This document shows, piece after piece, positions 26,170-33,880 of a stretch of DNA of 64,000 nt. The stretch's first letter is position 1, and each line of letters starts with the position of its first letter. The position numbers and the translations under genes were made by a program. The DNA comes from JAGRMG01 sp047975215. Its GTDB lineage: Bacteria; Pseudomonadota; Alphaproteobacteria; Rhodobacterales; Rhodobacteraceae. Below the pieces are notes generated by a model. That model saw only the letters and a list, made by a program, of their open reading frames with translations. It did not search any database and was not told where the DNA came from. The stretch lies in NCBI GenBank assembly GCA_047975215.1, contig JBKEDD010000083.1, positions 62,001-126,000 of the forward strand. Direction: 5' to 3'.

Positions 26170-26922
26170 ATGGCGGACGACAGCCCCAAGACCACCCATT
26201 TCGGATATCAGACCGTGCCCGAGCACGAAAAGGCGGGCCGCGTGCGTGGCGTGTTCAGTTCGGTCGCCTCGAAATACGACGTGATGAACGATGTCATGTC
26301 GCTGGGCATCCACCGGCTCTGGAAGGATGCGATGATGGACTGGCTCGCGCCGCGCCCCGGCCAGCGCCTGCTCGACGTGGCCGGCGGCACCGGCGACATC
26401 GCGTTCAGGTTTCTCGGGCGCGCGGGGTCGGGCCATGCCACGGTTCTCGACCTGACCGCGCCGATGCTGAGCGAAGGGCGCAAGCGGGCCGAGGCCGAAC
26501 GCATGGCCGGCAGCCTCGACTGGGTGGTCGGCGACGCCATGGCGCTGCCGTTCCCGGACGCCTGTTTCGACGTCTACACGATCAGTTTCGGCATTCGCAA
26601 CGTCACCCGCCCGCGGGATGCTCTGGCCGAGGCGTTCCGGGTTCTCAGACCCGGGGGCCGCCTGATGGTGCTGGAATTCAGCCAGGTGCCCAACGACGCC
26701 CTGCGAAGGCTCTACGATCTCTACAGCTTCAACGTGATTCCGCGCATGGGCCAGGCGATAGCCCGCGACCGCGACAGCTATCAATACCTGGTCGAATCGA
26801 TCCGCCGCTTTCCCGATCAGGAGACGTTCTTGCGCATGATCCGCGAGGCGGGATTCGAGAACGCGAAATACCGCAACCTGTCGCTGGGCATCGCCGCCCT
26901 GCATTCCGGCTGGAAGCTCTGA
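26170..26922 (+). CDS. ubiE: Ubiquinone/menaquinone biosynthesis C-methyltransferase UbiE
   Basis: A 250-residue SAM-dependent methyltransferase acting on the benzoquinol ring in ubiquinone synthesis. The SAM site is LLDVAGGTGDIAFRF; the UbiE signature YDVMNDVMSLGIHRLWKD lies near the N-terminus and ITISFGIRNV-like sequence (YTISFGIRNVTRP) in the middle. ubiB starts one base after its stop, so the two are co-translated. In this group of bacteria ubiquinone is the main quinone. Confidence 0.96.
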   Translation: MADDSPKTTHFGYQTVPEHEKAGRVRGVFSSVASKYDVMNDVMSLGIHRLWKDAMMDWLAPRPGQRLLDVAGGTGDIAFRFLGRAGSGHATVLDLTAPMLSEGRKRAEAERMAGSLDWVVGDAMALPFPDACFDVYTISFGIRNVTRPRDALAEAFRVLRPGGRLMVLEFSQVPNDALRRLYDLYSFNVIPRMGQAIARDRDSYQYLVESIRRFPDQETFLRMIREAGFENAKYRNLSLGIAALHSGWKL

Positions 26923-26923
26923 G

Positions 26924-28456
26924 ATGCGCGGCCCGCACAACATCTGGCGGCTCGTCCGCACCGGCGCCACGCTGGAACGAACCGGCGCAATGAACGTGGT
27001 TCTGGACGCGTTCGAGGCGCCCAAACCGCTGCGCGTGCTGGCGCATGTGCTGGGCTGGCCGTTCATGTGGCTGGGATATCGCGGCGATCCCGCAATGCCG
27101 CCGGCCACCCGGGCGCTGACCGCGCTCGGCCCGGCCTATATCAAGTTCGGCCAGGTGCTTTCGACCCGCCCGGACGTCGTGGGCCAGGATCTGGCCGATC
27201 AGCTCCGGGTGCTCCAGGACAAGCTGCCGCCGTTTTCGCGCACCGAAGCGATGGCCGAGGTCGAGCGCGCACTCGGCCTTCCCGTCGAGCAGGCGTTCGC
27301 CGAGTTCAGCGAACCCATCGCCGCCGCTTCCATCGCCCAGGTTCACCGCGCGCGGCTGGCCGACACCGGACAGGACGTGGCCGTCAAGGTATTGCGCCCG
27401 GGCATAGAACGTGCCTTCCGCAAGGATATCGACGCCTTCTATTTCGCCGCGCAGGTGGTCGAACTGCTGGCCCCGGGCGCCCGCCGCCTGCGCCCGATGC
27501 AGGTGATCGAACATTTCGACGGCGTCGTGCAGGGAGAGCTCGATCTTAGGCTGGAAAGCGCCGCCGCCTCCGAATACGCCGCCAACACGCAAGACGACGA
27601 AGGGTTCGGCCTGCCGCCGGTTTTGTGGAACCTGTCGGCGCGCCGGGTGATGACGCTGGGGTGGGTCGATGGCGTGCCCCTGGGGGACAATGCGGCACTC
27701 GACGCGGCCGGGCATGATCGCGCCGACCTCTCCGAACGCGTTCTGAAACTGTTCCTGATGCACGCCCTGCGCGACGGGTTCTTTCACGCCGACATGCACC
27801 AGGGCAACCTCAAGGTGGCGCCGAACGGCGAAATCGTGGCCTATGATTTCGGCATCATGGGCCATATCGACGAATACACCCGCCGGGTCTATGCCGAGAT
27901 CCTGTTCGGCTTCATCCGGCGCGACTACAAGCGCGTGGCCGAGGTGCATTTCGAGGCCGGATATGTCCCTGCCGACCGCGATGTCGATGAATTCGCCCGC
28001 GCCCTGCGCGCGGTGGGCGAACCGATCTTCGGCATGGACGCAACGCGTATCTCCATGGGCCGGCTGCTCAGCTATCTGTTCGAAGTGACCGAACGCTTCG
28101 GCATGGAAACCCGCACCGAACTGATCCTGCTGCAACGCACCATGGTGGTGGTCGAAGGCGTGGCCCGGTCCCTGAACCCGCACATGAACATCTGGGAGGT
28201 GGCCCGGCCCGTTGTAGAGGACTACATCAAGCACTCGATTGGCCCGCGCGCCGTCGCCTCCGACCTCATGAAGACGGCGCGCGTTCTGGCCCGGTTCGGC
28301 CCGCGCCTTCCGGGGCTGGTCGAGGCCGCGCTCGTCGCGCAATCCAATCCGCCCGCCAACGCGGCGCGGCCGGGCAGGCGGGCGTTGCTGTGGCCGGCGC
28401 TTGCCGGGGCGCTGGCGGGCGGCGCGCTGGTGCTGGTGCTCGGGATGCTGACCTGA
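26924..28456 (+). CDS. ubiB: Ubiquinone biosynthesis protein kinase-like UbiB
   Basis: A 510-residue atypical kinase/ATPase needed for ubiquinone synthesis. Family hallmarks are the KxGQ motif (YIKFGQVLSTRPD), the AAAS loop (AAASIAQVHRA), VAVKVLRPG with the ATP-binding lysine, FFHADMHQGNL as catalytic loop and YDFGIMG as the DFG equivalent. A hydrophobic C-terminal helix (about 485-508) anchors it to the membrane. It follows ubiE by one base, and two strong hairpins lie downstream. Confidence 0.95.
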   Translation: MRGPHNIWRLVRTGATLERTGAMNVVLDAFEAPKPLRVLAHVLGWPFMWLGYRGDPAMPPATRALTALGPAYIKFGQVLSTRPDVVGQDLADQLRVLQDKLPPFSRTEAMAEVERALGLPVEQAFAEFSEPIAAASIAQVHRARLADTGQDVAVKVLRPGIERAFRKDIDAFYFAAQVVELLAPGARRLRPMQVIEHFDGVVQGELDLRLESAAASEYAANTQDDEGFGLPPVLWNLSARRVMTLGWVDGVPLGDNAALDAAGHDRADLSERVLKLFLMHALRDGFFHADMHQGNLKVAPNGEIVAYDFGIMGHIDEYTRRVYAEILFGFIRRDYKRVAEVHFEAGYVPADRDVDEFARALRAVGEPIFGMDATRISMGRLLSYLFEVTERFGMETRTELILLQRTMVVVEGVARSLNPHMNIWEVARPVVEDYIKHSIGPRAVASDLMKTARVLARFGPRLPGLVEAALVAQSNPPANAARPGRRALLWPALAGALAGGALVLVLGMLT

Positions 28457-28614
28457 CCGGACCAACATCCCGACCGCACCATTTCGGCCGGCAGCGGCGC
28501 CACGGACCGCGGCGCCGGGCTGCCTGGATGCCGTGCTGACGACTGCGTACGCGGACGATCTACTGATCGCGCGCATGCTCCTGCTTCTTTCTGGTTCGAA
28601 CTACTCTCGGGGGG

Positions 28615-28668
28615 CGCCGTCATGGCGCCATCGGCGCCATGACGGCGACGGGGGGCAGACAGCCCCCC
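28615..28668. terminator. Double hairpin between convergent ubiB and a thiolase gene
   Basis: A perfect 15-bp inverted repeat, CGCCGTCATGGCGCC (28615-28629) and its complement at 28633-28647 with a 3-nt loop, is followed by GGGGGGC (28650-28656) with GCCCCCC (28662-28668). They lie between convergent genes, so a bidirectional terminator is the simplest reading, although neither strand has a T-run. Confidence 0.65.
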
Positions 28669-28683
28669 GCCCGGCCGCACAAG

Positions 28684-29859
28684 TCAGATCCGCTCGATCG
28701 CCAGCGCGATGCCCTGACCGCCACCGATGCACATGGTGACCAGTCCCCTGGACCCACCCGCGCGCTCCAGTTCATGAAGCGCCTTCAGCGTGATGATCGT
28801 ACCGGTGGCGCCGACCGGATGGCCCAGCGCGATGGCACCGCCATTGGGGTTCACCTTCGCCGGGTCGAGCCCCAGTTCCATGTTCACCGCCAGCGCCTGG
28901 GCCGCGAAGGCCTCGTTGCTTTCGATCACGTCGAAATCGCCGGCCGACAGGCCGGTGCGTTCCAGCAACGCCCGCACCGCCGGTACCGGGCCGATGCCCA
29001 TCACCTCGGGGCGCACCCCGGCATGGGCATATCCCAAAAGTCGTGCCCTCGGCTTCAGCCCCGCCCTTTCGGCGGCCGCCGCGGTGGCCAGAACGAGCGC
29101 CGCCGCCCCGTCGTTGATGCCGCTGGCATTGCCCGCCGTTACGCGCCCGTCCTTGCGGAACACCGGCTTCAGACCGGCAAGCGCCTCGGCGGTGGTCGCC
29201 TTGGGATGCTCATCGACCTCGAAAGGCACCGTGTCGCGCTTCACGCGCACCCCGACGGGCACGATCTGGCTGGCGAAATGCCCCGCGGCGATGGCCGCGG
29301 CCGCGCGTTTCTGGCTTTCCAGGGCGAAGTCGTCCATCGCCTCGCGGCTGATGTCGTGTTCGTCAGCGACATTCTCGGCGGTGACGCCCATATGGCCGGT
29401 CCCGAACGGGCAGTTCAGCGCCCCCAGCATCATGTCGAGCGAGCGGACATCGCCCATCTTCTGCCCCCAGCGCGCGGCCGGCATGACGAACGGGCTGCGC
29501 GACATGTTTTCGGCCCCGCCCGCCAGCGCGAATTCGGCATCGCCCAGCATCAGCGCCTGCACCGCCGACACGATTGCCTGGGCGCCGGATCCGCACAGGC
29601 GGTTGACATTCATCGCCGGGGTCGAGTCCGGGATGCCGGCCTGCATCGCCGCGACCCGGGACAGGTACATGTCGCGCGGTTCGGTGTTGATGACATGGCC
29701 GAACACCACGTGGCCGATGCGGGCCGGTTCGACGCCGGAGCGTTCCATCGCCGCCCGGGACACCTCCGAGGCCAGGTCGATCGGCGGGGTTGCCGCCAGT
29801 GCGCCCCCGAAAGTGCCGATGGCGGTGCGGGCGCCGTCCAGAATTACGATATCGGTCAT
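28684..29859 (-). CDS. Acetyl-CoA C-acyltransferase (beta-ketothiolase)
   Basis: A 391-residue thiolase with nucleophile in NRLCGSG (about residue 90), GHPVGATG with the catalytic His and CIGGGQG with the second Cys. The chain resembles BktB/PhaA-type enzymes that condense or cleave short acyl-CoAs, so beta-oxidation or polyhydroxyalkanoate synthesis are candidate roles; no phaB or phaC is adjacent. The ATG at 29859 (MTDIVILDGARTAIG) fits the family start. It is divergent from the XRE-cupin regulator. Confidence 0.88.
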   Translation of the reverse strand: MTDIVILDGARTAIGTFGGALAATPPIDLASEVSRAAMERSGVEPARIGHVVFGHVINTEPRDMYLSRVAAMQAGIPDSTPAMNVNRLCGSGAQAIVSAVQALMLGDAEFALAGGAENMSRSPFVMPAARWGQKMGDVRSLDMMLGALNCPFGTGHMGVTAENVADEHDISREAMDDFALESQKRAAAAIAAGHFASQIVPVGVRVKRDTVPFEVDEHPKATTAEALAGLKPVFRKDGRVTAGNASGINDGAAALVLATAAAAERAGLKPRARLLGYAHAGVRPEVMGIGPVPAVRALLERTGLSAGDFDVIESNEAFAAQALAVNMELGLDPAKVNPNGGAIALGHPVGATGTIITLKALHELERAGGSRGLVTMCIGGGQGIALAIERI

Positions 29860-29990
29860 CTTGGGGAATCTCCTCTTGCTGTCGCAGCGCATTATGCACA
29901 CGCAGCATGGGATGTCTGCCGCGACGTCCCGTCCGGCCCGCGACGCCGCCGCGATTGACAAGCCCACGCCGGTCCCGCAGATAATCCGCC

Positions 29991-30557
29991 ATGACGGAGG
30001 ACGCCGACGATATCCTGAACCGCCTGCCTGCCCGGCTGAAAGCGGCGCGGCGCGGGCAGGGTCTTTCGCTTGAGGCCGTGGCCAACCTTTCGGGGGTGTC
30101 GCGATCCATGGTCAGCCAGATCGAACGCGGCGAAAGTTCGCCCACCATCGCGACTCTGCTGAATCTGACGCGCGCCCTGCAGGTCGATTTCGCAGGTCTG
30201 CTGGACGCCCCGAACGAGGCCGCCCCTATCGACGTGCTGCGAGAAGGCGCGGTTCCGCGCATCGACAACATCGGCAAGGGTGTTCGTATCCTCATCCTGT
30301 CGCCACCCGGGGAAGCGGGCCGGCACGAGATCTACGACCTGCGCTTCGATCCCGGCGGCGCATTGGTCAGCCAGCCTCATGCCAGGGGTACACACGAGCA
30401 ACTGATCGTGATCGAGGGCGTCCTGACCGTCACGTCCGGGGGCGCGTCGGAACGGTTGGAGAGCGGCGATACCGCCCGCTACAAGGCCGATGTCGCGCAT
30501 GAAATCGAGGCTGCGGTACACGCCGCACGGGCCTTTCTGATCGTCAGGGACGCATGA
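29991..30557 (+). CDS. XRE family regulator with C-terminal cupin domain
   Basis: A 188-residue transcription factor. Residues about 12-66 form the HTH (LKAARRGQGLSLEAVANLSGVSRSMVSQIERGESSPTIATLLNL split over two helices), and about 95-185 a cupin sensor domain (QPHARGTHEQLIVIEGVLTV). Such XRE-cupin proteins regulate amine, amino-acid or sugar catabolism by binding a small ligand. It sits between a beta-ketothiolase (divergent) and kbl-tdh (downstream, same strand), where palindromes suggest operators; it may control the threonine operon. The ligand is unknown. Confidence 0.88.
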   Translation: MTEDADDILNRLPARLKAARRGQGLSLEAVANLSGVSRSMVSQIERGESSPTIATLLNLTRALQVDFAGLLDAPNEAAPIDVLREGAVPRIDNIGKGVRILILSPPGEAGRHEIYDLRFDPGGALVSQPHARGTHEQLIVIEGVLTVTSGGASERLESGDTARYKADVAHEIEAAVHAARAFLIVRDA

Positions 30558-30588
30558 ACCGGGGCCAGGTTTCTGAATAGAAATTTGA

Positions 30589-30612
30589 CCAAGGAATTTC
30601 GAAATTCCTTGG
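30589..30612. promoter_or_regulatory. 24-bp perfect palindrome after the XRE-cupin gene
   Basis: CCAAGGAATTTC at 30589-30600 is followed immediately by its exact complement (30601-30612). As RNA it folds into a 10-bp stem with a UCGA loop, 31 nt after the XRE-cupin stop, so it may be a terminator; as DNA it could be an operator for a dimeric regulator. It is strikingly AT-richer than its surroundings. Confidence 0.65.
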
Positions 30613-30635
30613 CTCCATCGCGAGCATCCGGTTTT

Positions 30636-30657
30636 GCGGAAAATTTTCCGCTATACT
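30636..30657 (+). promoter_or_regulatory. kbl-tdh promoter candidate with 16-bp palindrome
   Basis: A perfect palindrome, GCGGAAAA followed by TTTTCCGC (30636-30651), directly abuts TATACT (30652-30657), a good -10 box. No clear -35 is found, and the palindrome fills the -35 to -10 spacer, the usual place for a repressor or for an activator-dependent promoter. Transcription would start near 30664, about 57 nt ahead of the kbl start codon. Confidence 0.6.
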
Positions 30658-30720
30658 GAAATTTCTTGTTCCGGAAACCTGCCGGTCATGGTAGAGAGAC
30701 GACTCAAAACGGAGGTTCCG

Positions 30721-31908
30721 GTGTCGCACTCCTTTCTGTCCCATATCCGCGAAACCCTGGCCGAGATCGAGGCCGAGGGCCTGTTGAAACGCGAACGCCT
30801 GATCGCCTCGCCGCAGGACGGCGAGATCACGGTCGGGGACCGCCGGGTCATCAACATGTGCGCCAACAACTATCTTGGCCTTGCCGACCATCCCGCCCTG
30901 ATCGCCGCGGCCACGGCAGCGATGGAACCGCGCGGCTTCGGCATGGCAAGCGTCCGGTTCATCTGCGGCACCCAGGATCTGCACCGCGAGCTGGAACAGC
31001 GGCTGGCGGCGTTTCTGGACAAGGACGACGCGATCCTGTTCGCGGCCTGTTTCGACGCCAATGGCGGGCTGTTCGAGGCGCTGCTCGGCCCCGGGGACGC
31101 GGTCGTTTCCGACAGTCTCAACCATGCCTCGATCATCGACGGGGTGCGGCTGTGCAAGGCGAAACGCTATCGCTATGCCAACAACGACATGGCCGATCTG
31201 GAAGCCCGGCTCAAGCAGGCCCGGGCCGATTCCGCGCGCCACGTCATGATCGCGACCGACGGCGTATTCTCGATGGATGGTTACCTGGCCGACCTGCCCG
31301 AAATCGTCCGGCTGGCAAGGGAACACGACGCGATCGTGATGGTGGACGACTGCCACGCCACCGGCGTCATGGGGCAGCGGGGCGCGGGCACGCCGGATCA
31401 TTTCGGCGTCGATGTGGACATATTGACCGGCACGCTGGGCAAGGCCCTTGGCGGCGCCATCGGCGGCTATGTCGCCGGGCCGCAGCCGGTGATCGACCTG
31501 CTGCGCCAGCGGTCGCGGCCCTATCTGTTCTCGAACTCGCTGCCACCTTCCATTGTGGCCGCGGGGCTGGAGGCGATCGGGCTGGTCGAAGCGGGCGCCG
31601 CCCTGCGCGCGCAACTGTTCGAGAACACGCGCTACTGGCGCGCCGGGCTTGCGCGGCTTGGCTTTGAACTACTGCCGGGCGAACACCCGATCGTTCCGGT
31701 GATGCTGGGCGAAGCACAACTGGCGCAGGACATGGCCGCGCGACTGTTCGATGAAGGCGTATTCGTCTCGGGGTTCTTCTTTCCGGTGGTGCCGCGCGGG
31801 CGTGCGCGCATCCGCACCCAGATGAGCGCGGCGCTGTCGCGGAAGCAACTGGACCGGGCGCTTCGCGCCTTCGAGAAAGCGGGCAAGGCGGTGGGAGTCC
31901 TGAAATGA
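30721..31908 (+). CDS. kbl: Glycine C-acetyltransferase (2-amino-3-ketobutyrate CoA ligase)
   Basis: A 395-residue PLP enzyme of the alpha-oxoamine synthase family. It splits 2-amino-3-oxobutyrate with CoA to glycine and acetyl-CoA. The PLP lysine is Lys241 in GTLGKALGG, and VDDCHATGVMG (about 208-218) holds the Asp and His that contact PLP. The start is a GTG at 30721: GGAGG lies 5 nt upstream and the length then equals that of known Kbl (about 398); the ATG at 30634 would lie inside the promoter. The stop overlaps the tdh start by 4 nt. Confidence 0.95.
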   Translation: MSHSFLSHIRETLAEIEAEGLLKRERLIASPQDGEITVGDRRVINMCANNYLGLADHPALIAAATAAMEPRGFGMASVRFICGTQDLHRELEQRLAAFLDKDDAILFAACFDANGGLFEALLGPGDAVVSDSLNHASIIDGVRLCKAKRYRYANNDMADLEARLKQARADSARHVMIATDGVFSMDGYLADLPEIVRLAREHDAIVMVDDCHATGVMGQRGAGTPDHFGVDVDILTGTLGKALGGAIGGYVAGPQPVIDLLRQRSRPYLFSNSLPPSIVAAGLEAIGLVEAGAALRAQLFENTRYWRAGLARLGFELLPGEHPIVPVMLGEAQLAQDMAARLFDEGVFVSGFFFPVVPRGRARIRTQMSAALSRKQLDRALRAFEKAGKAVGVLK

Positions 31909-32942
31909 GCGGCGAAATGAAATGTCTTGTCAAGGCGCACCCGCGCGAGGGGTTGTGGATGCAGACGGAACCGGTGCCCGAAATCGGCCCCGACGACGTT
32001 CTGATAAGGATCCGCAAGACCGGAATCTGCGGCACCGACGTACATATCTGGAACTGGGACGACTGGGCAGGCAAGACAGTACCCGTGCCGCTGATCACCG
32101 GCCATGAATTCGCCGGCGAGATCGTCGAACTGGGCCGCAACGTGGACGATCTGAAGATCGGCCAGCGGTGCAGCGGCGAAGGTCACCTGATCGGGCGGCA
32201 TTCGCGCCAGAGCCGATCCGGGCGGTTTCATCTCGACCCGGAAACGCGCGGCATAGGCGTCAACGAACCGGGCGCATTCGCCGAATATCTGCGGCTGCCG
32301 GCGTTCAACGTGATCCCGCTGCCCGATGCCATTCCAGACGAGATCGGCGCGATCCTCGATCCGCTGGGCAACGCGGTGCACACGGCGCTGAGCTTCGATC
32401 TGGTGGGCGAGGACGTTCTGATCACCGGCGCCGGGCCGATCGGCATCATGGCGGCGGCGGTGGCACAGCATGTCGGCGCGCGCCATGTCGTGATCACGGA
32501 CGTGAACCAGGCGAGGCTGGATCTGGCCGCACGGGTAACCGACGTGGTGCCGGTGAACGTGGCCAACACCGATCTGCGCGAGGTCGCTTCCGGGCTGGGC
32601 ATGAAGGAAGGCTTCGACGTGGGGCTCGAGATGTCGGGCAACGCGGCAGCCTTCGACCAGATGGTCGAGGCGATGGTGATGGGCGGGCGCATCGCGATGC
32701 TGGGCATTCCGCCGGGCAAGGCGGCAGTCGACTGGAGCCGCATCGTCTTCAAGGCGCTGACCATCAAGGGCGTCTACGGGCGGGAGATTTTCGAGACCTG
32801 GTACAAGATGATCGCCATGCTGGAGGACGGCCTGGATATCGGCCGCATCGTCACGCATCGGTTCGCGGCCGAAGATTTCGAGGCCGCCTTCGACGTCATG
32901 CGCTCGGGCCAAAGCGGCAAGGTGGTGCTGGACTGGGCCTGA
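31905..32942 (+). CDS. tdh: L-threonine 3-dehydrogenase lacking the structural-zinc cysteines
   Basis: A 345-residue medium-chain dehydrogenase oxidising threonine to 2-amino-3-oxobutyrate with NAD, feeding Kbl. Catalytic-zinc ligands Cys42 (GICGTDVHI) and His67 with Glu68 (GHEFAGE) and a Rossmann motif (GAGPIGIMAAAVAQ) are present. The lobe that binds structural zinc in E. coli Tdh is altered: Cys93, 96, 99 and 107 correspond to Gly97, Ser100, Ser103 and Asp111 in HLIGRHSRQSRSGRFHLD. The enzyme is probably still active, with a zinc-free lobe. Start at 31905 overlaps kbl (ATGA) and has GGGAG upstream. Confidence 0.94.
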   Translation: MSGEMKCLVKAHPREGLWMQTEPVPEIGPDDVLIRIRKTGICGTDVHIWNWDDWAGKTVPVPLITGHEFAGEIVELGRNVDDLKIGQRCSGEGHLIGRHSRQSRSGRFHLDPETRGIGVNEPGAFAEYLRLPAFNVIPLPDAIPDEIGAILDPLGNAVHTALSFDLVGEDVLITGAGPIGIMAAAVAQHVGARHVVITDVNQARLDLAARVTDVVPVNVANTDLREVASGLGMKEGFDVGLEMSGNAAAFDQMVEAMVMGGRIAMLGIPPGKAAVDWSRIVFKALTIKGVYGREIFETWYKMIAMLEDGLDIGRIVTHRFAAEDFEAAFDVMRSGQSGKVVLDWA

Positions 32943-33007
32943 CACAGCGGGCCCGCGCTGCGGGCGTCTGGCCACGGACGCCCGGGCATACGCGAACCCG
33001 ATGGCAG

Positions 33008-33034
33008 AAGGCGGGGGTTTTCCCCCCGGCCTTT
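33008..33034. terminator. Bidirectional terminator after tdh
   Basis: AAGGC-GGGGG, a TTTT loop, then CCCCC-CGGCCTTT at 33008-33034, between convergent tdh (+) and the racemase-family gene (-), ending at the latter's stop codon. A second hairpin, CGGGCGTC (32961-32968) with GACGCCCG (32977-32984), lies nearer tdh. Confidence 0.7.
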
Positions 33035-33774
33035 CAATTCCTCGGATCGTCGAGATCGCAGGCAAAGCGGCGCGGCATCAGGCCGGAGTGGAACCAGCAA
33101 ACGAAACTCTCGATCGAATAGACCGGCAGCCCGGTTCGTTTTCGGATGTCGGCGGCGTAGGGCACCATGTTGGTGCATTCCAGTACGATGGCCCCGGCAT
33201 CCGGGCAGTCGCGCAGGATCGTGTCGGCGGCATCCAGCAGATCGGCGCGGCAGGCGGCAAAGTCGATCTCGGGCGCGTCGCCCAGTATGTCGCGGCTGAA
33301 GGCGCGGCCGCCATCGGTACCGAAGACCGGCGTACCGGGGGCGACACCGGCAGCGGCCAGGTGATCCGCGCTCAGCGTTGCCCGGGACACGGTCAGGATG
33401 ACGGCGCGCCGGCCCGGCGGCAGCAACGCCTGCACCATCGGCACCTGCATCAGCGACGAGGCAGCCACCGGCACGCCCAGCGCGGCGCGCAACTGCTCCT
33501 GCACCAGCGCCAGAAAACCGCAATTGGTGGTGATGCCGTCACAGCCCGCCGCAATCAGATCGTGCCCCGCGGCAATGAACGCGCCGGTCAGTTCGCGCGG
33601 ATCGCCGCGCACGACGCGGTCGGGCGAGGCGCCGCGCACCACGCGGTACTGCACGGGAAACGGCCAGGTCAGCGCATTGCCCATGTCGCCGGGGATGCGC
33701 GGAAACCGGGTTTCCAGCATCAGGATGCCGACCGTTGCGCCATAAACCGTCTTGCCGCCCCGTTGGGTTCTCAT
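33034..33774 (-). CDS. Aspartate/glutamate racemase superfamily protein
   Basis: A 246-residue protein of the Asp/Glu/hydantoin racemase fold. Both cysteines used for two-base chemistry are visible: TTNCGFL (about residue 86) and VLECTNM (about 200). The superfamily includes amino-acid racemases, hydantoin racemase, arylmalonate decarboxylase and maleate isomerase, so the exact reaction cannot be told; this long form without a clear amino-acid signature resembles uncharacterised members. It is divergently transcribed from a ThDP enzyme with a 106-nt gap, hinting at one pathway. Confidence 0.8.
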   Translation of the reverse strand: MRTQRGGKTVYGATVGILMLETRFPRIPGDMGNALTWPFPVQYRVVRGASPDRVVRGDPRELTGAFIAAGHDLIAAGCDGITTNCGFLALVQEQLRAALGVPVAASSLMQVPMVQALLPPGRRAVILTVSRATLSADHLAAAGVAPGTPVFGTDGGRAFSRDILGDAPEIDFAACRADLLDAADTILRDCPDAGAIVLECTNMVPYAADIRKRTGLPVYSIESFVCWFHSGLMPRRFACDLDDPRN

Positions 33775-33880
33775 CGCCGCGCCCTCCTGGTTCGGCGGGG
33801 TGCCGCCGCATTTGCCGCTTTCCGATCAAAGGCCATGGCGGCTAGGCTTTGGCAAGGGATTTGCGGTGACGGAGGCGGCG

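Noticed and set aside
28595..28620. GGTTCGAAC, resembling a tRNA T-loop.
   Set aside because: No matching acceptor, D or anticodon stem can be drawn around it.
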